Origin: a virus
Virus record (IMG/VR): IMGVR_UViG_3300046724_000209
Span: 1 to 20,253 of that record
Length of the DNA stretch: 20,253 nt
Direction: 5' to 3' (one strand)
A program made the translations under genes and the position numbers. Within the stretch, counting starts at the first letter, position 1. Each line of letters opens with the position of its first letter. The notes under the pieces were generated by a model. The model was not told the DNA's origin. It saw only the letters and a program-made list of their open reading frames with translations, and did no database searches. Shown one piece after another: positions 1 through 5,620 of this stretch.

Positions 1-386
1 TCAGGGTTGTCCGCGCCGCCCGCCTGCCACGTGCCACCGTTAGGTAACCGTATCGCCATCTCTGAGCGACGAACCTGCGTTCCGGGAATAGCTTCGGCGG
101 CACGCACTGCCTGATCCCATAATCCTGTGCGGGTCCACATCACGCCATACGGAAGTATATGCACGACGCGCGGGAGTGGCTTCGTTGAAGTGATGGCGAC
201 TTTCAATCCGCGCCAGAGCAGGGCTGTGGATTTGCCGGCGCGGCGATGGACGACGGCAACGATGCGCTTGGCGCGATCATCGATCAGCGGGCGTTGCCAG
301 GGACGCGGGGCAAACGGCAGGACGAGTTCCTGCTCGTCAGTCGGTGGCTTCCGCTTCGATCCAGGTGACGTTGCTGCTCTGACCAT
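1..386 (-). CDS. terL: Terminase large subunit, N-terminal part (runs off window)
   Basis: This is the ATPase/nuclease motor that packages DNA into proheads. The frame is open from ATG 386 to the window edge, giving about 128 residues. Residues ~43-52 read VVHRRAGKST, a Walker A loop in the form typical of phage large terminases. A Pro/Arg/Trp segment (FAPRPWQRPL) sits just before it, as in the adenine-binding N-terminal part of the family. The start overlaps the preceding small-subunit-like gene by 50 bases and has no clear ribosome site, so translational coupling is likely and a later start is possible. Walker B, the coupling motif and the nuclease domain lie outside the window. The position directly after a small-subunit-like gene supports the call. 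Confidence 0.85.
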   Translation of the reverse strand, partial: MVRAATSPGSKRKPPTDEQELVLPFAPRPWQRPLIDDRAKRIVAVVHRRAGKSTALLWRGLKVAITSTKPLPRVVHILPYGVMWTRTGLWDQAVRAAEAIPGTQVRRSEMAIRLPNGGTWQAGGADNP

Positions 387-762
387 TGTCGGGCTGTGGT
401 AACGCTGGCGTTGCATCGGCCCAGCGGAATGAGACATTCATCGGCCGGTTGGGATCGCCGAGCGCCGGGTCTTGCGCCTCTTTCCAGCCCATGCGCGTCT
501 TGGTCCACCAGATCTGCGCTGCGACGTTGTTGTGCTGCACGGCGTTCTGGTAGAGCGCCTTGGCGACGCGCACATTGGCCTCGATCATGCCGGTATCGAG
601 TTCGCGCCGGAAGTGCTTGTGCAGGGTCTTCTTGTCGATCTCCAGCGAGGTGGCGATTTCGTCCTGACGCAAGCCGAAGCCGGTCATGGTGAGGACGGCG
701 CGGCGCTGGTCGTCAGTTGGCTGGAACAGCCTCCCGGTGTGCGGCTTGGTATGGCGTCCCAT
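337..762 (-). CDS. Terminase small subunit-like HTH protein
   Basis: A 141-aa protein that probably recognises the packaging site and recruits the large terminase. Residues ~20-55 form a helix-turn-helix-like segment (MTGFGLRQDEIATSLEID, then KKTLHKHFRREL). A helical region with a TRMGWKE motif follows. This pattern is familiar from short alphaproteobacterial phage proteins encoded directly upstream of the large terminase. ATG 762 has GAGG a few bases upstream. The gene overlaps the methyltransferase fusion by 50 bases and the large terminase by 50 bases. It could instead be a stand-alone transcription regulator; the position before the Walker A gene is the main argument for a terminase role. 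Confidence 0.72.
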   Translation of the reverse strand: MGRHTKPHTGRLFQPTDDQRRAVLTMTGFGLRQDEIATSLEIDKKTLHKHFRRELDTGMIEANVRVAKALYQNAVQHNNVAAQIWWTKTRMGWKEAQDPALGDPNRPMNVSFRWADATPALPQPDNGQSSNVTWIEAEATD

Positions 763-1960
763 CGGGCCTCGTTGCGGTTTGTCCTGTGAACGCTTGCCAC
801 CTGAGCAGTGCCACGTCGCAGTATGTCGGCGATATCTCGATGGCGTGGCAGGTGCGGCCGGTCATTTCGGCGGCGATGATGGTGGTGCCGGAGCCGACGA
901 ACGGGTCGTAGACGGCCTGGCCTGGGGATGAGTTGTTCTCGATCGGCCGGCGCATGCACTCGACCGGCTTCTGCGCGCTGTGACCGGTTTCCGACTTCAT
1001 TGGCTTGTCGATCTGCCAGACTGTCGTCTGCTTGCGGTCGCCTTGCCAGTGGGATGTGCCGCGTACGGCATACCAGCACGGTTCGTGCTGAACATGATAG
1101 TTCCCGCGGCCAATCGGAAAATGCGACTTGGCCCAGATGATCTGCATCCGAACTTCAAAGCCGGCGGCAACCAGCGCATTGAAGTGATCGACCTGCATGG
1201 CACCCGGCGGGTGCCATGCATATACGACATCGCCGGGGAATAGCACCCACGCATCGCGCCAATCAGCGCGCTTGTCGTTGGATACTAACCCTATGGCGCG
1301 AGCGCCATAGGGCTTCCCGTTCGCTCGGTCGGCCCGGTTCCGCCAATCCGGATCGTAGTCTACCCCATAGGGCGGATCGGTGACCATCAGGTGCGGACGC
1401 ACGCCAGCCAACGCCAACGACACGTCCACCTCGCTCGTGGCATCGCCGCACACCAGGCGATGGCGCCCGAGCAGCCACACATCACCGAGTTGCGATACCG
1501 GCTCGGCCGGCGGCTCCGGCACATCGTCTGGATCGGTAAGCCCGGCGTTGGCATCGGCGAACAGCGACAGCAGCTCATCCTCGCCGAAGCCGGTGAGGGA
1601 AAGATCGAAGCCGAGATCACGCAAATCCGCGAGCTCGGTGCGCAGCAGGTCGTCGTCCCACCCTGCGTTCAGGGCAATCTTGTTGTCTGAAATCCGCAGC
1701 GCCCGCTTCTGTGCATCGGAGAGGCCAGCAAGCACGATGGCGGGCAGTTGCGGCATGCGGAGCTGCTGCGCGGCGGCGAGGCGGCCGTGTCCTGCGATGA
1801 GGACGTTGTGCTCGTCGACGAGGAGCGGATTGGTGAAGCCAAACTGCTGAATTGAGGCGACGATCTGGGTGATTTGGGCTTCGGAATGAGCGCGTGAATT
1901 CCGAGAATACGGAACGATATCAGAGACTTGCGCCATTTTCATCGGGTGGAAATCGAACAT
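713..1960 (-). CDS. ParB-like N-terminal domain fused to DNA adenine (N6/N4) methyltransferase
   Basis: A 415-aa two-domain protein. Residues ~8-95 form a ParB/Srx-type domain with IAGHGRLAAAQQL, a variant of the family's G-x-R box. Residues ~155-395 form a beta-class amino-methyltransferase: DPPY at ~195-198 (catalytic motif IV) comes before YDPFVGSGTT at ~351-360 (SAM-binding motif I). The expected product is N6-methyladenine or N4-methylcytosine; the target sequence cannot be read. This fusion is common in prophages, where it may protect phage DNA or change host methylation. ATG 1960 is used; an ATG at residue 7 or 9 is also possible. It sits 21 bases after the NusG-like gene in the same operon. 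No restriction endonuclease is nearby. Confidence 0.93.
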   Translation of the reverse strand: MFDFHPMKMAQVSDIVPYSRNSRAHSEAQITQIVASIQQFGFTNPLLVDEHNVLIAGHGRLAAAQQLRMPQLPAIVLAGLSDAQKRALRISDNKIALNAGWDDDLLRTELADLRDLGFDLSLTGFGEDELLSLFADANAGLTDPDDVPEPPAEPVSQLGDVWLLGRHRLVCGDATSEVDVSLALAGVRPHLMVTDPPYGVDYDPDWRNRADRANGKPYGARAIGLVSNDKRADWRDAWVLFPGDVVYAWHPPGAMQVDHFNALVAAGFEVRMQIIWAKSHFPIGRGNYHVQHEPCWYAVRGTSHWQGDRKQTTVWQIDKPMKSETGHSAQKPVECMRRPIENNSSPGQAVYDPFVGSGTTIIAAEMTGRTCHAIEISPTYCDVALLRWQAFTGQTATRPDGTPYQAAHREAVPAN

Positions 1961-1981
1961 ATGGCTTATGCGTTTTCCGCA

Positions 1982-2563
1982 TCAATCATGGCGTGGTGAT
2001 AGGCAATCGAGGTGCACTGAGACGTTGCGGAGGTGACCGAACATGAGGATGGCGACGCGTGCGATGGTGGCGCCTACATCGGTGACGACGGCGTCGGCTC
2101 CCTCCATAGGATGCCCTTTCCGAAGCCTACAAGGCATGCCGGGCGCCCATTGGGAGATTTGTGGGGTTGGGGTAGCCCTCAGCGCCTCGGTGGCCTGTAG
2201 CACGTCCACGGCGGCGTCTGGGCAGGTGGCTGGTTTGCCGTCGAAGCTGACCAGCGAGAAAACGCCTGGGGCGTAGGTGACGGGCGACCAGGGGCGATCG
2301 AGGCGCATGTTCACGAAGCAGTAGCCTGGGAACAGCGGGCGGGTGTGCCAGGTGCGGTCGGCCCAGCGGACGGTGATGAGTGGGAGATATGCGTGGAAGC
2401 CGACGCGGTGCAGGGCGGCGTGGGCGCGGCGTTCGGCTTGTGGGTAGGTGGCGACGACGCACCAGACGGGACGGCTACCGCTAGGCACTTGGCAGCGCTC
2501 GTAGGCTGCTGCCGCGTCCTGTTGTGGCAACGCTACTGCCTGAATTGTGGCGGCGTCAAGCAT
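1982..2563 (-). CDS. NusG/RfaH-family transcription elongation factor
   Basis: A 193-aa protein with the full two-domain plan of NusG paralogues. The N-terminal NGN domain (~30-110) contains WCVVATYPQAE, then a YLP segment, then RPLFPGYCFV, then APGVFSLVSFDG, the order seen in NusG, RfaH and LoaP. The C-terminal part (~140-190) has a KOW-like pattern: PCRLRKGHPMEGADAVV, later MFGHLRNVSVHLDCL. Such proteins bind RNA polymerase and suppress pausing or termination on chosen operons. It is encoded after the replication genes and before the methyltransferase fusion and terminase, so it may act on the late region (inference). ATG 2563 overlaps the previous gene by 8 bases and has no strong ribosome site. 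Confidence 0.85.
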   Translation of the reverse strand: MLDAATIQAVALPQQDAAAAYERCQVPSGSRPVWCVVATYPQAERRAHAALHRVGFHAYLPLITVRWADRTWHTRPLFPGYCFVNMRLDRPWSPVTYAPGVFSLVSFDGKPATCPDAAVDVLQATEALRATPTPQISQWAPGMPCRLRKGHPMEGADAVVTDVGATIARVAILMFGHLRNVSVHLDCLSPRHD

Positions 2564-3077
2564 CTACAGGCGGGCCGCGCTTGGTTTCCGTGCGGATCGG
2601 CGTGGCCGCTGCCTTGAGTGGGGGTAGTTCAGCGAAGCCAAGTTCTGCGAGTTGCTGTGCGATGGTGCGGACTGGTTTCTGGATCAGCTCATGGATTTCG
2701 TCGCGGGAGAGGCGCCCTAAGTGGCGAGGCGTCCGCTCGGGAGGCGGTGACGGTAACTGGTAGGGCTCGCGGCTTTCGGTGGCCGGCGGCCGTCCTGAGT
2801 ATTCAATCCGAAGCCGTCGCTCCTCTCGCGCTGCTTGGGCGAATGGCGCGAGCACTTCGCAGATTTCCCCGAATCCTGGGAAATATCTCAGGTGCTTCTT
2901 GGCGACGGCGCGAACTGTCGCGGCGGTAAATGCCTCGACGGGAAATTCCTCCGCGAGTGCGGGAGCGAGCAGATCTAACCGAAGCTCCACCTCCTCCTTG
3001 CCGATTCCGTAGCCGTTGATGCCGGCGAGAAGCGTCAGCCAGTCGTGGACGATGTTGGGGTCAGCCACGGCTGCCAT
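2556..3077 (-). CDS. Unknown protein, possible helicase loader-type replication protein
   Basis: A 173-aa protein of unknown family. The N-terminal half is helical and acidic, with a KKHLRYFPGFGEICEVL segment at ~60-78. The middle (~95-125) is Pro/Arg-rich and probably unstructured, and the C-terminal half has another helix (IAQQLAELGFAELP). A protein of this size directly after an initiator-like gene recalls the O/P arrangement of lambdoid phages, where P loads the replicative helicase. That comparison rests on position and general helical plan, not on a clear motif. ATG 3077 is chosen; a TTG at 3083 and a GTG at 3068 are alternatives. It overlaps the end of the initiator-like gene by 17 bases, so it is probably translationally coupled. 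Confidence 0.7.
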   Translation of the reverse strand: MAAVADPNIVHDWLTLLAGINGYGIGKEEVELRLDLLAPALAEEFPVEAFTAATVRAVAKKHLRYFPGFGEICEVLAPFAQAAREERRLRIEYSGRPPATESREPYQLPSPPPERTPRHLGRLSRDEIHELIQKPVRTIAQQLAELGFAELPPLKAAATPIRTETKRGPPVDA

Positions 3078-3798
3078 CCACAATTTTGAGGCCGGCGAAA
3101 TAGGAGTGCTCGTCGGTCAGGTCGTCGTCGTGATGTGCTTCAGCCCGCTGTCTGAGGCGGTCTGCCAGCACGGCGATGCCGCCGCTGACGAAGCCCTCCC
3201 GGCGGGCTGTGGCTCGGGGATTTGTGCCCTTTTCCCTGGGATTTGAACCATCTGCCCGCCTACCCGCCGGCGGGGTCCCTGGCGAAGCCGGGGTGCCTTC
3301 CCCCCTTGGGGGGGCGTAGGGGGGTCTTTCTTCTGACTCTAACTCTAAGTTCTTAGCATTGGGGGTCCCATTGGCTCCCCTATTGCCTACCCCACTGGCC
3401 CCCCCAATGGGGGACCCAATGGGGGACCCATTAGGGTGGCGGCTGTTCCACCGCTTGCCGGCGTGCTCCCGTCCTGCCTCTGATGCGGCAGCGTCTCTAA
3501 CCATTCGGCGGCAATAGATCGTGCCCTCGGGGGTTCGGCTGAACACGCCGGCCTCATTGAGTTCGGCGAGCAGCTTGAGGGCTTCCTTTTCGGTGACATT
3601 CGCGCTGGATGCGATCTGCCGCAGGGTTGCCGGCCTACCGTTCATAGTCAGGTGCCCGACCGGATCGCCCTCGTGCATGATGCACAGCAGCTCGACCCAG
3701 AAGCCGCGGGCCGCGATCGTGCAAGAATGCAGCGCCTTGTCGCCCGACCAGTCGCGCCAGGCGAATTTGGACCAATGGTGACCGTTGCCGTTGCTCAT
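3061..3798 (-). CDS. Replication initiator-like winged-helix protein
   Basis: A 245-aa protein resembling phage replisome-organiser/YdaU-type proteins. Residues ~1-105 contain WSKFAWRDWSGDKALHSCT, a helical LLCIMHEGDPVGHL stretch, and a winged-helix region (LRQIASSANVTEKEALKLLAELNEAGVF). Such N-terminal domains bind phage origin DNA or act in primosome assembly. The middle (~118-150) is a low-complexity Gly/Ser/Pro/Asn stretch with NGSP and SPIG repeats encoded by 12-bp DNA repeats, followed by a short acidic Leu/Glu-rich piece. The C-terminal ~90 residues are Pro/Arg-rich. The frame is open much further upstream, but ATG 3798 is the start: it has GAGGA about 8 bases upstream and sits in an ATGA overlap with the previous stop. 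Exact function is inferred from layout. Confidence 0.8.
   Translation of the reverse strand: MSNGNGHHWSKFAWRDWSGDKALHSCTIAARGFWVELLCIMHEGDPVGHLTMNGRPATLRQIASSANVTEKEALKLLAELNEAGVFSRTPEGTIYCRRMVRDAAASEAGREHAGKRWNSRHPNGSPIGSPIGGASGVGNRGANGTPNAKNLELESEERPPYAPPRGEGTPASPGTPPAGRRADGSNPREKGTNPRATARREGFVSGGIAVLADRLRQRAEAHHDDDLTDEHSYFAGLKIVDGSRG
3325..3436 (-). repeat. Iteron-like repeats beside an AT-rich tract inside the initiator gene (possible origin)
   Basis: Two perfect tandem 12-mers CCCAATGGGGGA lie at 3403-3414 and 3415-3426, followed by a partial copy CCCATTAGGG at 3427-3436. A related inverted piece, ATTGGGGGTCCCATTGG, lies at 3358-3374. Next to them, 3325-3360 is only about one third G+C and strongly strand-biased, in an otherwise GC-rich window. 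It includes a tandem ACTCTA pair at 3336-3347. The 12-bp period equals four codons, so protein repeats and DNA repeats coincide. Lambda-type phages keep their origin inside the initiator gene as iterons next to an AT-rich element, which makes this an origin candidate. A purely protein-level linker repeat is the alternative. Confidence 0.45.
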
Positions 3799-4055
3799 GC
3801 CGCGATCCTCAGGTGGCGGTTGCGGATGGTGGTGGCCCGCCGGCGCCAGTGCCCGGCAGGCAACTCGACGTAGGCCCCCTCGGCGCGTAACCGCTTGAGA
3901 TGGCGGGATACCTGGCTGCGGTCGATGCCCAGTGCCAGGCCCAGCACCCGGTATTGCGGCAGTCGGCAGCCACGTTCGGCGCAGCGCAGCACGATCGCCA
4001 GCAGCACCCGCCGGTGCTCGCGGCCACGGATATCCACAGGACGATTGGATGACAT
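3795..4055 (-). CDS. Small winged-helix DNA-binding protein
   Basis: An 86-aa basic protein. Its centre reads YRVLGLALGIDRSQVSRHLKRL, a clear helix-turn-helix with a recognition helix. The following RAEGAYVELPAGHW looks like the wing. The tail is Arg-rich. It is probably a transcription or replication regulator. ATG 4055 has GGAG about 10 bases upstream. An in-frame ATG at 4232 overlaps the zinc-finger gene's stop as ATGA and would add 59 residues, but that extension has an unusual composition and covers two DNA hairpins, so the shorter form is preferred. The stop overlaps the initiator-like start as ATGA, indicating coupled translation. Confidence 0.75.
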   Translation of the reverse strand: MSSNRPVDIRGREHRRVLLAIVLRCAERGCRLPQYRVLGLALGIDRSQVSRHLKRLRAEGAYVELPAGHWRRRATTIRNRHLRIAA

Positions 4056-4131
4056 GAAGGCATAGCTCCGGTTGACGCGGGAACCGAGGCTGTGCGAAGA
4101 ATGGCCTGCAAGGTACCATCCAGCGTTTAGC

Positions 4132-4191
4132 CCAAGCGCCAGCTTGGTTACAGATACAGCGCCGCATCCGGGGTCAGAGCCGGGTGCGGCG
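4132..4191 (-). other. Two hairpins in the 173-base intercistronic gap upstream of the winged-helix gene
   Basis: The gap 4056-4228 holds two inverted repeats. At 4160-4191 a 12-bp stem (CGCCGCATCCGG against CCGGGTGCGGCG, one G-T pair) encloses an 8-base loop. At 4132-4147 CCAAGC and GCTTGG flank GCCA. Neither has a proper U-tract on the transcribed (minus) strand. All the other genes in this operon overlap or nearly touch, so a structured gap is unusual. It may be an attenuator, an RNA-processing site or a translation control element. If the longer winged-helix start at 4232 were used, this sequence would instead be coding. Confidence 0.4.
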
Positions 4192-4228
4192 TTTGCATTG
4201 TGGCGGCTGTGGATGAGTCCCGCAACGG

Positions 4229-4468
4229 TCATGCCACGTTCCCCGGCCGAAAGAGCGGCGCCGTCGCCATCTCAGCCCGCGCGGCGTGGATCTCCCGCCA
4301 CAGCGCATCCGATAGCCGGCCGTTATAGGTGTAGCGCGGACGCGCGACGGGCGTCCGGCCCCTACAGGCACGACAACAGAACCGTGTCGTGGCATGCTTC
4401 GGCCGGAATGTCCCGCCACAGCCTGCGCACGGCCGATCGGCCAGCGTGCGGGGGCGGCCGATCTTCAT
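4229..4468 (-). CDS. Small zinc-finger protein
   Basis: A 79-aa protein with a CAGC motif at ~14-17 and a CCRAC cluster at ~31-35. This is a two-knuckle Cys4-type zinc-ribbon layout (CxxC, ~13 residues, CxxC). A GRP/Arg-rich N-terminus and a basic RGRTPVARPR linker suggest nucleic-acid binding. Its exact role is unknown; similar small zinc proteins accompany phage nuclease and replication genes. ATG 4468 forms an ATGA overlap with the stop of the VRR-NUC gene, which decides the start over an ATG ten codons upstream. Confidence 0.75.
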   Translation of the reverse strand: MKIGRPRTLADRPCAGCGGTFRPKHATTRFCCRACRGRTPVARPRYTYNGRLSDALWREIHAARAEMATAPLFRPGNVA

Positions 4469-4872
4469 GCCGCCACCGTCGCCCGCAACGGCACGCACGC
4501 CTCGCGCAGCGCCGCCTCGACCTCAGGCACCGAGCGGCAGCAGCACACCGCCGCCCCGGCATAGGTCAGCTCGCGGCACCTATCCCGTTGCGCCTGGCTC
4601 ACCACGCCTCGCGGCGCCTTCAACTCGATGAACAGCGCCCGGCCGCGAAAGCAGATGCCGATATCGGGAATCCCGGCCTTGACGCCGAGCCCCTTCATGC
4701 GGGCGGCCTCCTTCTTGCTCCGCTTGCCGCCATTGGGGATGGCGTAGGCGACGCCGTCCGGGCCTAGGGCCAGGTCGAGGTACTGGATGACCGACCGCTG
4801 CAGGTCGTCCTCCTCGTGCCGGCGCCGGGGCGGAGCAGGTAGCAGGCTGGCAGTGGCGACCGCGGCGCTCAC
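4465..4872 (-). CDS. VRR-NUC domain nuclease
   Basis: A 135-aa protein that is essentially one VRR-NUC domain, the PD-(D/E)xK-fold nuclease also found in FAN1 and in many phage stand-alone proteins. Visible motifs are E-D-D-LQRSVIQYL at ~20-32, YAIPNGGKR at ~43-51, the catalytic-type GIPDI at ~67-71, and FIELKAPRGVVSQAQRD at ~80-96, which holds the E-x-K pair. Family members cut branched or flapped DNA, so a role in replication, recombination or packaging-substrate resolution is likely. The start is a GTG in a GTGA overlap with the Cro-like stop. The protein lies on the left arm, away from the RecT-type gene on the right arm. Confidence 0.92.
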   Translation of the reverse strand: MSAAVATASLLPAPPRRRHEEDDLQRSVIQYLDLALGPDGVAYAIPNGGKRSKKEAARMKGLGVKAGIPDIGICFRGRALFIELKAPRGVVSQAQRDRCRELTYAGAAVCCCRSVPEVEAALREACVPLRATVAA

Positions 4873-5081
4873 TCGGCGGCCTGACGCTGGCGTAAGCAGC
4901 GCTTGGTCCGTGCCAGGTATTCGGTGGTCACGCCGGGGGCAAGGGCGGCGATCTCATGCCAGTAGGCCGGCGCTATGCCGCGTCGATACCAGCCCTTCAC
5001 CCGCTCTGGGTTGAGCCGCAGCAGCTCCGCGATGTGATCGCGCCCCCCCAACTTGTTGAGGATCTTGCCGTGGCAGTGCAT
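4869..5081 (-). CDS. Cro-like HTH regulator, first gene of the leftward operon
   Basis: A 70-aa protein. Residues ~8-50 (ILNKLGGRDHIAELL, then RVKGWYRRGIAPAYW, then HEIAALAPG) follow the YdaS/Cro pattern in which the recognition helix is followed by a conserved W and an I-P/A-x-x-W turn. It is divergent from the CI-like repressor and is transcribed from a promoter that carries the shared operator. This is the usual place for Cro, which limits repressor synthesis and sets lytic commitment. ATG 5081 lies only 7 bases beyond the proposed -10, so its mRNA would be leaderless or nearly so. It leads the left-arm operon, with every junction down to the zinc-finger gene overlapping. Confidence 0.82.
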   Translation of the reverse strand: MHCHGKILNKLGGRDHIAELLRLNPERVKGWYRRGIAPAYWHEIAALAPGVTTEYLARTKRCLRQRQAAE

Positions 5082-5088
5082 ATAGTGA

Positions 5089-5118
5089 AGTCTGTGGGAC
5101 TAGCCGTCCCTACGTCAA
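5089..5118 (-). promoter_or_regulatory. Leftward early promoter (Cro-like operon)
   Basis: On the minus strand a TTGACG -35 box (5118-5113) is followed by an 18-base spacer and CAGACT (5094-5089). The -10 is weak (three matches to TATAAT). The perfect operator GGGACTAGCCGTCCC fills the spacer. The spacing and operator placement match the other two promoters of this switch, which is the main support for the call. Confidence 0.6.
5096..5110. promoter_or_regulatory. Repressor operator, site 1
   Basis: GGGACTAGCCGTCCC is a 15-bp site with perfect 5-bp arms GGGAC and GTCCC around a 5-bp centre. It matches the site at 5595-5609 at all but the two central positions. It lies in the spacer of the leftward promoter, where a bound repressor would block RNA polymerase. 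Confidence 0.75.
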
Positions 5119-5136
5119 GGGGCCAAATAATAGGGA

Positions 5137-5166
5137 CTGACATCAGGGGACGCTGTGTCACATACT
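5137..5166 (+). promoter_or_regulatory. Promoter of the CI-like repressor gene
   Basis: A CTGACA -35 box (5137-5142), an 18-base spacer and CATACT (5161-5166) precede ATG 5173 by six bases. A diverged operator copy overlaps the spacer and the first base of the -10, so the gene is probably autoregulated. The predicted transcript start coincides with the ATG, as in the leaderless cI message of lambda. Confidence 0.55.
5147..5161. promoter_or_regulatory. Repressor operator, diverged site 2
   Basis: GGGACGCTGTGTCAC matches the reverse-complement consensus GGGACGGNNAGTCCC at 10 of 13 fixed positions. A further half-site, GGGACT, lies at 5133-5138. A weaker site on the repressor's own promoter fits repression only at high repressor levels (inference). 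Confidence 0.55.
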
Positions 5167-5172
5167 AAGGCC

Positions 5173-5562
5173 ATGCAGCAGTTCGAACACGAGTCTATCG
5201 CTGAACTCGCCGCCACTGTCGGCCGCCATATCAGGTGGGCGCGCGAGTTAGTCGTGCCGAACCGTAATATGTTCGCTCAACGAATGGGCGTTGACTCCTC
5301 CACAATCAAGCACATTGAGGCCGGTAAGCGCCTGCCATCGCTGCCGCTGTTCATGCAGCTCTGTCAGGAGCTAAAGATATCTCCGCAATACATTCTGCAA
5401 GGACAACTGGCTGGAGTCGACGGGGAGTTGGCCGTGCTGCTGGCGTCACACCATCCAGAACTGAAGACGTCGCCGCGAATGCCATTGCATCCAACCTCGC
5501 TCGGCACGCGGCGCAAGGGCCTCCGAGCTCACTCCACGAGACAAGACATTCAGGCCGCTTAG
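5173..5562 (+). CDS. CI-like XRE-family repressor
   Basis: A 129-aa protein with one XRE helix-turn-helix at ~18-70: RHIRWARELVV, then FAQRMGVDSSTIKHIEAGKR with the typical IEaGkR end of the recognition helix, then PSLPLFMQLCQELKISPQYIL. It is the likely lysogeny repressor that binds the GGGAC...GTCCC operators. The C-terminal ~55 residues show no S24/LexA-type peptidase signature, so the RecA-stimulated self-cleavage used by lambda CI is not expected. ATG 5173 is preferred over GTG 5155 because the proposed -10 overlaps the GTG. It is divergent from the Cro-like gene. Confidence 0.85.
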   Translation: MQQFEHESIAELAATVGRHIRWARELVVPNRNMFAQRMGVDSSTIKHIEAGKRLPSLPLFMQLCQELKISPQYILQGQLAGVDGELAVLLASHHPELKTSPRMPLHPTSLGTRRKGLRAHSTRQDIQAA

Positions 5563-5585
5563 ACGGCTTTCCCTGCTTTGTCTTC

Positions 5586-5615
5586 TTGACAAAAGGGACT
5601 TTCCGTCCCCATAGT
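5586..5615 (+). promoter_or_regulatory. Rightward early promoter
   Basis: A consensus TTGACA (5586-5591), an 18-base spacer and CATAGT (5610-5615, four matches to TATAAT) make this the strongest promoter in the window. The perfect operator at 5595-5609 fills the spacer. It should drive the accessory and recombination operon and be shut by the CI-like repressor. Confidence 0.75.
5595..5609. promoter_or_regulatory. Repressor operator, site 3
   Basis: GGGACTTTCCGTCCC has the same arms and flanking positions as the site at 5096-5110, differing only at the two central bases. It fills the spacer of the rightward promoter, about 500 bases from the other two sites, with the repressor gene between them, recalling a split OL/OR arrangement. 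Confidence 0.75.
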
Positions 5616-5620
5616 GGGGA

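Noticed and set aside
3297-3326. Runs of C6, G7 and G6 that might mark a phase-variable or sequencing frameshift
   Set aside because: The frame is open on both sides and the encoded residues fit a Pro/Gly linker, so no frameshift is needed.
3799-4167. N-terminal extension of the initiator-like frame up to 4167
   Set aside because: The extension is Arg/Pro-rich shadow of the winged-helix gene; ATG 3798 has GAGGA and an ATGA junction.
4072-4767. 231-codon plus-strand open frame opposite the zinc-finger and VRR-NUC genes
   Set aside because: Composition is Arg/Pro/Ala/His-rich with no domain; it is antisense to genes with clear motifs and is the usual GC-rich shadow.
5155-5172. GTG start for the CI-like repressor
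   Set aside because: It overlaps the proposed -10 of its own promoter and lacks a ribosome site; ATG 5173 fits a leaderless start.
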